A DNA stretch of 37,730 nucleotides. Origin: Rhizoclosmatium globosum. Taxonomy: Eukaryota; Chytridiomycota; Chytridiomycetes; Chytridiales; Chytriomycetaceae. The DNA lies in NCBI GenBank assembly GCA_002104985.1, contig MCGO01000297.1:1-37730 (forward strand), in the 5' to 3' direction. The position numbers and the translations under genes are program-made. The notes below the pieces were generated by a model, which was not told the origin of the DNA, ran no database searches, and saw only the letters and a list, made by a program, of their open reading frames with translations. Shown here piece after piece: positions 9,883 to 19,210 of the stretch (the stretch's first letter is position 1; the number at the start of each line of letters is the position of its first letter).

Positions 9883-9889
9883 CCCCCTT
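9883..9889 (-). other. polypurine tract next to the 3' LTR
   Basis: AAGGGGG in element sense directly abuts the TG of the LTR, the expected site for plus-strand priming in reverse transcription. Two further CAAGGGGG boxes lie upstream (9928-9936 and 9991-9998). Confidence 0.75.
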
Positions 9890-10009
9890 GCGACGGAGTG
9901 CTGCAGGTTGTCGAACTACACCCACTTCCCCCCTTGCGGCAAGGTGCGGCATTTGTCGCGTTTACTGTTAAGATTTTACTGTTTTATAATCCCCCTTGTA
10001 ATTTTGAGG

Positions 10010-11011
10010 TTAAAATTTGAAATGATGAACAGCATTAGCTCGTTCGTCTCCATTCATTAATTCTCGGAGTGTTCTCATTCCCATTTGTCGGACCAGTTTC
10101 TTATGTTGTGCGACAGGTAATGCTTTTGTTAGTATGTCAGCAACCATTAATTCAGTTGGACAGTAGACAAGTTTAACATCTTTCTTTTCTAAGTGTTCCC
10201 GAATAAAGAACATCTTTATATCCATATGCTTTACTCTTGCATGATGGACAGGATCGATAGCGATAGCCATAGTAGATTTGTTATCTTGGAAGGTTGTCAT
10301 AGGATCATCGGTTTCGATGTTTAGTTCTTTCAACAGCATCTGCAACCAGATAGCTTCTTTAACGGCTTCTGTAAGTGCTATAAACTCGGCTTCAGTTGAG
10401 GAGAGTGCTGTCGTTGACTGTTTCTTTGAAAACCAATTGATTAAACAACCAAACGCATAGACGAGGAAACCTGATCGCGATTTTCGCTGTGGTTCTCCTG
10501 CGTAGCTTGCGTCAGCCATAAGGAATGGAGCTATGCTTCCCTTCAGTTTTATCGGCTCTCCCGTGATTCTCGAGATCATCGGAGCATCAGTTTCTCTTTC
10601 GGTCGCGTTTGGGTCTTCCGATGCAGCGTCCATAATAATAACTGGATTCTGACTTGGTTTGTAGAATAGTCCTAAGTCGTATGTTGTTCTTAAATATTGT
10701 AGAGCTCGAATCAGTGCATCGTAGTCACATTGTCGAGGTTCATTCTGATATTGAGCTATTGTATTTGTTGTATAGCTTAGTTCTGGCCTCGTCACTTGAG
10801 ATAAGTGCGATAGTTTCATGGTTGTTGACAATATCCATTTCTTAACTTTTAAACACGTGATAAGTGGACTACTGTTATCATGTATCCATGATTCACGCAT
10901 AGGTGATTCTTTCATTTCGCTTTCGGGTATATCCCAATAACCGGCTTCTTTGAGGACTTCGGTCGCGTAATTCGGCTGACCAATCCATATTCCACCATTT
11001 ATGCGTTCGAT
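10010..11011 (-). CDS. copia Pol, C-terminal part: reverse transcriptase end and RNase H
   Basis: Continues in the same frame after the TAA at 11012-11014; the first residues after it (IERINGGIWIGQPNYATEVL) are conserved copia sequence, so translation was originally continuous. The first Met after the stop is at 10915. The RNase H region is typical: DASYAG, then RKSRSGFLVY, NWFSKKQSTTALSSTEAEFI and EAIWLQMLLKEL, with a later HHARVKHMDIKMFFIRE and DILTKALP. It removes the RNA strand of the hybrid during reverse transcription. Ends 127 bp before the 3' LTR. Confidence 0.92.
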   Translation of the reverse strand: MERINGGIWIGQPNYATEVLKEAGYWDIPESEMKESPMRESWIHDNSSPLITCLKVKKWILSTTMKLSHLSQVTRPELSYTTNTIAQYQNEPRQCDYDALIRALQYLRTTYDLGLFYKPSQNPVIIMDAASEDPNATERETDAPMISRITGEPIKLKGSIAPFLMADASYAGEPQRKSRSGFLVYAFGCLINWFSKKQSTTALSSTEAEFIALTEAVKEAIWLQMLLKELNIETDDPMTTFQDNKSTMAIAIDPVHHARVKHMDIKMFFIREHLEKKDVKLVYCPTELMVADILTKALPVAQHKKLVRQMGMRTLRELMNGDERANAVHHFKF

Positions 11012-13897
11012 TTAAACTTTAAGTATCCAGTTTGCATTGTCATTTTCAGTTATTGTGAATTTCGATTTCAATAGATCTTTAACCATTTGAATCGCGTCGT
11101 GCGAGTTACTTGCGATTAGAATATCATCGACATAGATAAGTACTATGGTCATTTGTTTTGTATCGGGATCAAATTTAAACATTATACAGTTATCAGATGA
11201 TAGTTGTTGGAAACCATTGTTAATGAAATGATCGCGAATCACTTTATAGAATTCGCGCGACGATTGGTGAAGACCATATAACGTTTTCATCAATTCGGCA
11301 ATCATCTGTTTTCCTTTCGCATCGGTTTCTTCAAAACCGGGCGGTAGTCGCATGAAGTTCTTTTCTTTTAGGATTCCATGCAAGAATGCGGTCTTTATAT
11401 CCGCTGTAGACGTATGTAAACCTAATAGCATCGCTAATGCTAATGTTAATCGTACAGCTTTCATTCTAACTACAGGTGAGAATGTCTCGTTGTAGTCTTC
11501 GTTTTTAACTTGACCTGTTCCAACGGCAACGAGGCGCGCTTTGAAACGTTCTAAGAAACCCATCGGGTCTTGCTTATAGTCGAAAACCCATTTGCAGTTT
11601 ATAAGCTTCCTTCCTTCAGGTAATTCGCTTATACTCTTTTTATCAAATACGCCTAAGTCTCTTAACGACTCGAACTCGATTAACATTGCTTTCTTTAAAT
11701 AATTCGCAAATTTATGATTCAATGCCTCCTTCAGGTTTTTCGGTACTGGCCCTAATTCCGAGACATGTACTTTTCCTGGTGGCTTTGGTGAATCAGCTAC
11801 GTCGTCCCAATTTATTCTATCCTTTTGGGTTCGTTTTTGATTAATGCTTGTAGCAGCGGCTTTGAATTTTTGTTCTTGTTTCTCTACAAACTCGCTGAGT
11901 TTTCGGTAAAGTTTTTCGAGTCTCTTCTCGTGGTTTCTATGTTGAATATTTTTACCGTCTCCATTAACAGCTCTTGCTTCGGTGTCTTCAGCAAGTATCT
12001 TAAAAAGCTTCGAGTTATTCGCATATAGCTCATCTAAGGCTAAAGCGGTTATCACTTCAGGCAAGCTTTCACAATTAGATTCATTGATTTCGTATTTGTA
12101 GTTAACTCCAAACAGTTTCGGTTTAAGCTTTGCCTCCTTCTTCAACGGCTCCGCCACGTTGAGTTTCGGCCTGTCTTTACCAACTTCCGCCTTTGTTGGC
12201 CCGAGCGAATTGGATACTACGGATTTTGTTTCAGGTCTTGTCATGAGTTCAGGTTTGTTTTCGCTTCTTCGCTTTTTGTTTAAATGTTTAATGTATTTTA
12301 TCTCATCTGACTTTGCACGCTTTCCTGCCAACCGGATTTGTGCGTCACCATCGGAATCGCTTTCACTAGCGTTGGGTGAATCTAAGTCATGTGAGACCTT
12401 CTCTCTATCACCATTTGAATTCAACGAGTCCTTTACTTTAGGTTTCGTTCGTTGAATTACCTCTTCCTCAGGGCACCCGAGGGATTCTACGCGTTTCTGT
12501 TCTGGAATCCAATGGGTCGGGCCAGGACCATCTACGGGATCCAGACGGAGTTGACCATCGAACGTAAGCTCAGTGTTTGGTGCTCCATTTTCAGCACTAA
12601 CCAATTCTTGACTCGAAGGATCTACTGCTGTTACCACACCAGCGGCGCCGCCAAGGTCAAATAGGTCAGTTGGACAAACATCCCCGAATTCTTCAACGTG
12701 CAGGTCTTTATACGCTGATTGTTGAAGCAGGAACGGATTCAAGTGATGTGGTCTCAAAACCAAACCAGGGAATATCGTCGGGTAACATCGAATGTGGTAT
12801 TCTGTACTCACAGTCGCCGTTCTAAAATTATAAACGCGTAGCAGCAATTGTCCTTCATATCCCAGGAAGATGACCGGTTCACCTTTGTGAAACTTGGTCT
12901 GGCGGACAAGTGGGTCTCTTTCGCTTCTATTGGCTTTTCTAACCTCACTTCGTGTCTCCTCAGGGATAAGCTTCATTGCTAGGCAACCAAATGGCTGGAG
13001 GATTCGTAAATCTATTTTTGGTTGTAGTGGTAATAGTTGGCAAGGTATTTGTTTTGTTGTTGAATGTATTGTTAAGTTTTCAGTGAATATAGTATAATCT
13101 AAAGCGAATTCAATAAAGCTTGGTGGTAATGTGCTATGTTGTAACGAACTTGCGGCGCGGTGTCCTGAGACCCCTATTGGTCGTTCAACTCCACCATTGA
13201 ATTCCTTCACGTAGCTTGGCGACTGTTTATGGTCCCAATTATTCTTTTCACATATAGTTTCGAATCTATTCGTTGCGAGTTCACCTCTATCGGATCTCCA
13301 TTCAACGATTTTGATATTATATCTTCGTTCGAGTTTCTCACCAAATGCGGCGATCTTCTCATCAAGTTTTTGTAAATTGTGGTGCCATAAGATCCATTTA
13401 TATTTCGAGTATGCATCCACAATTAAACTAGCGTAACGTCGTCGATGGTACGTTTCGACTAATAATGGAAATGTGTCTTCAAATAAGGTGTGTCCAAACT
13501 TCGGCGCTGTTGCATTTGCCGAGTAGACTGGTTTCTTTTTGATTGCTACCAGTCCACAAATTGGACAATCTGTTTCGCATTTTGAAAAGTCGAACTCAAT
13601 ATTCATTGCTTTAAGCGTACGGCACACGCCTTTAACACCAACATGGTTTAATTTGTAATGCCATTTCAAATAATCAGTCTCAACTTTTCGAGTTTGGGAT
13701 TGGGGCATAATAAACTTCTTTTTCTTTTCGTCTTTTAATTTATCTTCTTTCTTTTTATTATTCACATTGTTCGCAACTGGTTGTTGCGTGTTTCGGATTT
13801 TCGAGATTTCCAAATAATATAGATCGCCGTGGCGTTTGCCAATACGGACCATTTGATTCATGTTACGTAAATAAAGATGTACTGCATGCTTATCCAA
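11012..13897 (-). CDS. copia Pol: integrase and reverse transcriptase (ends at premature stop)
   Basis: 961 residues from the first Met. The integrase zinc site is H80, H85, C111, C114 (HHCC). The catalytic acids fit D141 (FEDTFP), D203 (RSDRGEL) and E238 (GGVERP). A long charged linker (about 400-700, with KRAKSDEIKYIKH and KKRRSENK, possible nuclear-localisation sequence) leads to the reverse transcriptase: KWVFDYK, FKARLVAVG, ETFSPVVRMKAVRL, ADIKTAFLHG, LYGLHQSSREFYK, and the YVDD box at 922-925. The frame ends at TAA 11012-11014 although homologous sequence continues. Its 5' end overlaps the gag-protease frame in the -1 frame. Confidence 0.95.
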   Translation of the reverse strand: MDKHAVHLYLRNMNQMVRIGKRHGDLYYLEISKIRNTQQPVANNVNNKKKEDKLKDEKKKKFIMPQSQTRKVETDYLKWHYKLNHVGVKGVCRTLKAMNIEFDFSKCETDCPICGLVAIKKKPVYSANATAPKFGHTLFEDTFPLLVETYHRRRYASLIVDAYSKYKWILWHHNLQKLDEKIAAFGEKLERRYNIKIVEWRSDRGELATNRFETICEKNNWDHKQSPSYVKEFNGGVERPIGVSGHRAASSLQHSTLPPSFIEFALDYTIFTENLTIHSTTKQIPCQLLPLQPKIDLRILQPFGCLAMKLIPEETRSEVRKANRSERDPLVRQTKFHKGEPVIFLGYEGQLLLRVYNFRTATVSTEYHIRCYPTIFPGLVLRPHHLNPFLLQQSAYKDLHVEEFGDVCPTDLFDLGGAAGVVTAVDPSSQELVSAENGAPNTELTFDGQLRLDPVDGPGPTHWIPEQKRVESLGCPEEEVIQRTKPKVKDSLNSNGDREKVSHDLDSPNASESDSDGDAQIRLAGKRAKSDEIKYIKHLNKKRRSENKPELMTRPETKSVVSNSLGPTKAEVGKDRPKLNVAEPLKKEAKLKPKLFGVNYKYEINESNCESLPEVITALALDELYANNSKLFKILAEDTEARAVNGDGKNIQHRNHEKRLEKLYRKLSEFVEKQEQKFKAAATSINQKRTQKDRINWDDVADSPKPPGKVHVSELGPVPKNLKEALNHKFANYLKKAMLIEFESLRDLGVFDKKSISELPEGRKLINCKWVFDYKQDPMGFLERFKARLVAVGTGQVKNEDYNETFSPVVRMKAVRLTLALAMLLGLHTSTADIKTAFLHGILKEKNFMRLPPGFEETDAKGKQMIAELMKTLYGLHQSSREFYKVIRDHFINNGFQQLSSDNCIMFKFDPDTKQMTIVLIYVDDILIASNSHDAIQMVKDLLKSKFTITENDNANWILKV

Positions 13898-13899
13898 TA

Positions 13900-15825
13900 C
13901 TATTGCATCGTCCGTATCACCAACAAGCGAGTTACTGACATCAATGCTTCTGATAATTCTGGAACATACAGAACATTCTCTATTCTGCGCGTTATTCCGT
14001 TTCCAAGATTTAAAACGATTGTTCCATATCCCTCTATTGGGATCTTGGAATCGTTTGCGAGGTAAACGAATCGCCCACTAGTTGGTTTAAAGTCGATCAA
14101 GTCCGACTTCTTGGGAGTCATATATTTTGATGCGCCACAGTCAACCATATCATTGGTCTCGCTTTTATCCGTATTTGCTTTATTTGCTGATAATTTGTTG
14201 CATTTTACACAACTACAACTTTTTATTTCAAATAAACCCGCTTCTTTCAGCAGAGTATCAATTAGGTTAGATAAATAAACATTGTCTTTTGTAATTTCTG
14301 ACTTGAATTTGAATCCATCATTCGTCGTCGTTGGATTCACTGTCAGACTCGAAGGACTGGTTGCCACTTTCTCTGTCGGTTTCGTCTTCGACTGTAACTC
14401 GGCAGGCTTTGGAAGATCCAGTTTCCTCCTTTTTGATTGGTGAGTTATAGTGTAATTGTTTAAAGGACTTACTTTGAGTAGATTCTCAAGTTCTTCCAAG
14501 TCCTTGGTATCCACGTGGTTTCCACGTTCCTTCTTGATCGTCTTGAATTTCTTGCCGTTGTGCTCATCACGTTGGCTGTTCTTCAAGCGATCCTTGGCAT
14601 CCTTGATCTTCTGGGTAAGCTCCTTCACTTTTCCCGCTGCTCTCATTGTCTTAACGGTATTGCAGTCTTCAAGGGTATGAGGAACTCCGTACGGATGGAG
14701 GACGCATTGGTCTTTGCTGGGTTCGCTGTGTCCACGTTTCCTTCCAGCATCTGTACGCCCTTTGCCATCATTTCCACGTCCACGTTCAGCGCGATCATCT
14801 TCGCGATTGCGACTGTAACGACCCCCCTTGTAATCGATGGGAGCGGTGGATGACGCGGCATTGGCTTTGGCTTTTGCGGCAGAGTTTTCTTTTTCGAGTT
14901 CCGTTTGATATGCTTGAAGGCAGCTGTTCATGTTATCCAATAAAGCTCGTGCGGTTTTATACTTTGAGTTACCGTCACGGCGAATCTCGGATGCTAGTTC
15001 CATGAAGCAGTGTCCCATCGAGGTGTTCGGATCAGGTAGAACAGACTTGCACGCAGCCAACATCAAATCCACAACAATGTTGTTAAGTGTGGATGTATCA
15101 TCATTGGTAGCGTACCTCGGTTTTAATACTTGGGCTTCGTCGAGGCATTTTTCCGCTTCATTCAAGAACGACTTCATTTGGTTAGCATCGTTCCGTTTAT
15201 ACGCGTTTCCAAGATTGAGGACTTTAGTGAAAAATTCGGATGCTTGAGTACCAGATTTATCTACATGGGAGACTTCAGATCCAATAATTTTGATGGCGCA
15301 GAACAACGTCAGATTCTTTTGATAATCCGTGTGTCGTTTCACCTTGTCAATAAGGTCACCATCCTTTGGAAACAACATATAAAGTTTCGAGAATGCTTGA
15401 GCGTGAGATGATTTAACCTTTTTGTATTTTTCCATCTCCTTCTCATGCTGCTCCAACGAGTAGTTATAGTTTTTCCAAGCACCAATGTAGATGGCATGGT
15501 CATATTCATAGTTTCGATAATTTTCAGCATTTTTGAGAATATTTTGTTGGATAGTATCATTATCTGGTGCGCCTTCTTCAATTGTGGTTGGAAGTTTGAC
15601 AGGCGCGTTTGGCTCTGTGAAGGTCTTTTGACCAGGATGTTGGGTCGTCACGAGATTATCAATGGAAATATCATCATTGAACTCGTTGTAGAATCCCAGA
15701 CTGCTGAAAATAGTTTCCAAGTCTTTTTGACATTGGGTCCAATTGAGAGCATTCAAACCCCCGGTGTACGTATTTTGGAACTTCTTAATTAAGAAGTCGG
15801 CGTCCTTGTTTTTGTCAGAGAACAT
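13900..15825 (-). CDS. copia Gag and protease
   Basis: 641 residues beginning 15 bases after the 5' LTR. Residues 90-310 are helical Gag capsid-like sequence. A basic RG-rich stretch (335-365) precedes a zinc-knuckle-like CVLHPYGVPHTLEDC (374-388; Cys/His/His/Cys spacing rather than the usual CCHC). A CSCVKC cluster is at 537-542. The aspartic protease motif is MVDCGASKYMT with D562; the usual Ser/Thr after Asp is Cys. LANDSKIPIEGYGTIVL and NVLYVPELSEALMSVTRL are typical of copia proteases. The homologous continuation after SVTRL lies in the -1 frame, so the last seven residues are probably off-frame. Confidence 0.93.
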   Translation of the reverse strand: MFSDKNKDADFLIKKFQNTYTGGLNALNWTQCQKDLETIFSSLGFYNEFNDDISIDNLVTTQHPGQKTFTEPNAPVKLPTTIEEGAPDNDTIQQNILKNAENYRNYEYDHAIYIGAWKNYNYSLEQHEKEMEKYKKVKSSHAQAFSKLYMLFPKDGDLIDKVKRHTDYQKNLTLFCAIKIIGSEVSHVDKSGTQASEFFTKVLNLGNAYKRNDANQMKSFLNEAEKCLDEAQVLKPRYATNDDTSTLNNIVVDLMLAACKSVLPDPNTSMGHCFMELASEIRRDGNSKYKTARALLDNMNSCLQAYQTELEKENSAAKAKANAASSTAPIDYKGGRYSRNREDDRAERGRGNDGKGRTDAGRKRGHSEPSKDQCVLHPYGVPHTLEDCNTVKTMRAAGKVKELTQKIKDAKDRLKNSQRDEHNGKKFKTIKKERGNHVDTKDLEELENLLKVSPLNNYTITHQSKRRKLDLPKPAELQSKTKPTEKVATSPSSLTVNPTTTNDGFKFKSEITKDNVYLSNLIDTLLKEAGLFEIKSCSCVKCNKLSANKANTDKSETNDMVDCGASKYMTPKKSDLIDFKPTSGRFVYLANDSKIPIEGYGTIVLNLGNGITRRIENVLYVPELSEALMSVTRLLVIRTMQ

Positions 15826-15840
15826 TGTAGGCTGATGTTG
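15826..15840 (-). other. primer-binding-site position between 5' LTR and gag
   Basis: Only 15 bases (CAACATCAGCCTACA in element sense) separate the 5' LTR from the gag ATG, so the primer-binding site must be here or overlap gag. It does not match the TGGTAGCG-type complement of initiator-tRNA 3' ends used by Ty1, so an internal tRNA fragment or another primer is likely. Confidence 0.45.
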
Positions 15841-16061
15841 TGTTTGAGCAGGAATGCGAGTGTTTTGGGAATAAAAGAGTTGTGTTTATTGTTTATACTT
15901 TCGGACAATTATAAGACACGATGGAATGTTCTAGAAACTCCCTTATTTACCACTCCTTACTCATCTCCAACATCAGGAATCCATGTATTCTCTGCTGTCT
16001 ACGATGATCGGGTGAACATGCAGGACTTCGTCGATCTAACTTGCGTCTAGCGGGTCAAACA
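15841..16061 (-). repeat. 5' LTR of the copia element (right copy on the plus strand)
   Basis: 221 bp, identical to the left LTR except T at 16042 (C at 9863). Includes the same heat-shock element at 15924-15936 and TATA-like boxes downstream of it in element sense. This copy drives transcription of the element toward lower coordinates. Confidence 0.97.
15924..15936. promoter_or_regulatory. heat-shock element in the promoter LTR
   Basis: Second, identical copy of the GAAnnTTCnnGAA site, in the LTR from which the element's RNA should start. Confidence 0.7.
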
Positions 16062-16066
16062 TTAAT
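16062..16066 (+). repeat. target-site duplication, right copy (TTAAT)
   Basis: Matches 9657-9661 exactly and adjoins the CA end of the right LTR. Confidence 0.95.
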
Positions 16067-16915
16067 GAAGCTCGGCCTAATGTCGTCCATATGGTTCCAC
16101 AACGGCGCACGAAGCCTTATAACCCAGAAAAACGCGTTGTTAATATGCGCTTTATTGGCGGAATTGGGGTTCCAAGTGTCAAGCGCGACAGCAACAGTCG
16201 ATCCAAGTGTGGCTATGAATCAACTACGATACACGTTTGCAGCGTTTGAAGAGTGTATGTTTATGGTAAGTTATCGTTGTTGGAAAGTTCCAAAAGTTTT
16301 AACCTAAAAATTTTGACATCCTCTTTTTTCGGAAAGTGGTATCAATGGACGCGCGCGTCAGCCATTATCCGGTCTGATTTAACAGTCCTTCAAGTTAACA
16401 CTCTGCGTGGGATGTTACTCGTAACCTCTATCGGAGCCTGTATATCACCTTTAGTTGGGTTCGTCAGTTTCAAAGGACAAAGAGTTCTTGCCGCCGTGAC
16501 TGGATTCTTCCTCGTTCTAATTGACGTGATATTCATGATTAAGTGTCGAAGAGTTCTTGCCGAAAAAGTGGACGCGATGAAGGAGGGTGAGTTGTCGTAT
16601 AGCAAGGCGGAGAGGTATACAAGAGTTATTGCAAAGTATTCTGTTCAGGGGAGTTTCTACGCGATTTCAACGTTTATAGCGTTTTGTGTTTGGTTGGCGA
16701 TGGGGTTTTACATGGGACGTGCGGGGAAGGAGTTGAAGAACGGGGAGCAGTGGGTTACGGGGTGGATGCTTGTTGAGGTTTCTGTGAATATCTTTATATT
16801 TATGATGGGGGTTTCGATGGTACGGATGAAGCTGTTGCTTGATAAAGAGGCGAGACGGGAGAGGAGTATTCCTGCTACCACGGAAGGGGATGCAAAGGCC
16901 GTTTTAACAATGTGA
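16067..16915 (+). pseudogene. split membrane-protein gene, 3' portion
   Basis: Continues the frame from 9661: remaining exon 1 to 16265, a 71-nt intron (16266-16336, GTAAGT donor) and exon 2 16337-16915, 325 residues in the uninterrupted gene. It contains about five or six further membrane spans (including NALLICALLAELGFQVSS, MLLVTSIGACISPLVGFVSF, VLAAVTGFFLVLIDVIFMI, YAISTFIAFCVWLAMGFYMG and WMLVEVSVNIFIFMMGVSMV), giving six to seven with the one at the insertion site. Not a recognised transporter or receptor. The retrotransposon removes its promoter and N-terminus. A fragment of its 3' end recurs at 18250-18291 before the second RING gene, so gene and RING neighbour were once duplicated together. 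Confidence 0.85.
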
Positions 16916-16985
16916 ATGTTGTTAGAATTATTGAGAATTTAATTGTACGTGACTTTGCCACAACAAAGCGAACAACTCATCAAAA

Positions 16986-17633
16986 ATGCTGAAATCCACT
17001 GCGAGTATACCATCCTCCATAGCAGATACATTAACATGCATTGTCTGCATGGGCGTACTTTTTGACCCAGTCCGTCTTCAACGCTGCGAACACTACTTTT
17101 GCCGCGGCTGTATCACCAAATGGCTCGAACAACACAAAACCTGCCCAATTGATCGCGAGTATGCTTTAACAACGTACATCAATGAGCCGTGTCGTATTCT
17201 TGTTTCAATCCTGGATGTTGTTCGAATGAACCTTGACCCTGAACCAGTATCTTGGAACCCTGCCCCTATTCCACCTCTGCCTCCCTCAGGTCCCTCAACA
17301 GCTTCAGTACCAAATACACAACGAAGAGCTTTTATCGCTGTTCAGAATTTCACGAGTATCCAACGAACAATTCCTATCAACGAAAATCCACTTCAACCCA
17401 ACACTCAACGTCAAAGACCACAATTCTCTCACCCAAAACCATGTGGGCATATGTGCTCACTAAGTGCTTCTATTCCATCATGCTGTTTCTGTATTGATAA
17501 TCGGCCCCATCACATGTCTTACCGTCACTATATCGATGGACGTGGGTTCCAACTCGGGGCCATGAGATCTGCTGACTACTGCATAGTTTGTAGAAATAGA
17601 AGGGAGCCTTTACGTAATTCGGATTTTGATTGA
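16986..17633 (+). CDS. RING-finger protein 1 with cysteine-rich C-terminal domain
   Basis: 215 residues, single exon, 70 bp after the split membrane gene. The N-terminal RING has ligands C18, C21, C34, H36, C39, C42, C53 and D56 (CPID), a C3HC3D pattern as in TRAF-type RINGs; a ubiquitin-ligase role is the family expectation. A Pro/Thr-rich linker (75-140) follows. The C-terminus holds CGHMCSLSASIPSCCFC, then [11 protein letters not shown] and ADYCIVCRNRREPL: CGHxC, CCxC and YCxxC clusters that look like a second zinc-binding unit and are shared by all copies here. Closest relative is RING protein 2. Confidence 0.85.
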   Translation: MLKSTASIPSSIADTLTCIVCMGVLFDPVRLQRCEHYFCRGCITKWLEQHKTCPIDREYALTTYINEPCRILVSILDVVRMNLDPEPVSWNPAPIPPLPPSGPSTASVPNTQRRAFIAVQNFTSIQRTIPINENPLQPNTQRQRPQFSHPKPCGHMCSLSASIPSCCFCIDNRPHHMSYRHYIDGRGFQLGAMRSADYCIVCRNRREPLRNSDFD

Positions 17634-17639
17634 GCTTAA

Positions 17640-17665
17640 ATCCTATGAGCTTAAATCCTACTAAA
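17640..17665 (+). repeat. short tandem duplication after RING gene 1
   Basis: TGAGCTTAAATCCTA occurs twice in tandem immediately after the stop codon region. A trivial duplication with no visible role. Confidence 0.6.
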
Positions 17666-17789
17666 CCCAAATCCACCTCTGATCAGAAATTTTAATTATT
17701 CATTCGATTATATGCTTTTCTAATTCTTATTTTGCCAGTGGTATCGCAATCCTCATACAAAATGGATTGTTGGATTTAGCATTTTGTGG

Positions 17790-18075
17790 AAGATGTAAAG
17801 AAAACCTGTCTAATAACCAGCAAGCAGCAAAGACTCTGTCAACTACCCCGTCAAAAGCCAGCTTATTCATATACAAAGACGTGCGGTCATTTGTGTTCCC
17901 TCACAGCCTCAATTCCATCATATTGCTTTTGCGCTGATGGACGACCGCAGCAACTGACAGACGAGCCCTATGTGGATGGACCAAATTGCAATTGGACGCT
18001 ATGCGATCTGCGGATTACTGTGTTGTGTGCAAAACCGAGCGAGAGCCTCTTACTAGTCCGCAAAAGAGTCGATAA
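17790..18075 (+). pseudogene. relic of a RING-family C-terminal domain
   Basis: Lacks a RING. From about 17878 it reads KTCGHLCSLTASIPSYCFC and DEPYVDG, then, after a -1 shift near 17985-17990, AMRSADYCVVCKTEREPL to a stop at 18075, matching the C-termini of RING proteins 1 and 2. One added base would restore the frame through the domain. The upstream part (about 17786-17870) gives no convincing match. Interpreted as a truncated duplicate. Confidence 0.7.
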
Positions 18076-18187
18076 CGGCCGCCTTCAGAAACACCGAGAC
18101 TTGGAATTGCTTAAATATATGTAATAAAATATCATTGGATTGCACAATATTTAATGGTAACATTCATGAATCCGACTTCCATCAAAG

Positions 18188-18240
18188 ATGAACGCGTCAT
18201 TCATTACCGACACCCTCACCTGCTCAATATGGATGTAATT
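18188..18240 (+). pseudogene. relic of a RING-gene start
   Basis: Opens with ATG and reads FITDTLTCSIWM then a stop, closely matching the first codons of RING gene 3 (22164 onward, SITDTLTCSICM). Only about 50 bp remain and the second zinc-ligand Cys is Trp. Confidence 0.65.
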
Positions 18241-18249
18241 CTTTAAAAG

Positions 18250-19037
<788 letters not shown>

Positions 19038-19130
19038 TTGGCTATTTCGAACTGACGACGAACACTACCGTATTTACTCTATCTTCTCAGATTGGAAAAT
19101 GTCAGATCAATAAATAATAATTATAAGTTC

Positions 19131-19168
19131 TCGGATTTATTTCAAAAAGGAATTTCATAAGTCGGATT
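19131..19168 (+). repeat. TCGGATT direct repeats beside the transposase gene (3' side)
   Basis: TCGGATT at 19131-19137 and 19162-19168, period 31, with a weaker TCAGATC about 30 bp earlier. A similar pair, in the same orientation, lies beyond the other end of the transposase gene (21896-21902 and 21926-21932). Confidence 0.5.
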
Positions 19169-19210
19169 CTCTCTTTGTAACATTATCTCACACGTCACGT
19201 CACGTCCACC

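Larger units (their letters stand above)
9662..16061 (-). mobile_element. complete Ty1/copia LTR retrotransposon, 6400 bp
   Basis: Bounded by 221-bp LTRs (TGTTTG to CAAACA) and a TTAAT target duplication. On the minus strand, gene order is Gag, protease, integrase, reverse transcriptase, RNase H, which is the copia order (integrase before reverse transcriptase). The LTRs differ at one base (C at 9863, T at 16042), so insertion is recent. Two coding lesions exist: a -1 frame break near 13920-13928 between protease and integrase, and an in-frame TAA at 11012-11014 in the reverse transcriptase. Autonomy is therefore doubtful unless these are recoding signals or assembly errors. No env-like frame is present. 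It sits within exon 1 of a host membrane-protein gene in opposite orientation. Confidence 0.97.

Noticed and set aside
17752..17870. Separate small gene with FCGRCKENL cysteine pairs
   Set aside because: No start, no length and no clear match; more likely part of the decayed RING duplicate.
19038..19210. Terminal inverted repeats for the transposase element
   Set aside because: The candidate motif TCGGATT is in the same orientation at both ends, so it is not an inverted repeat.
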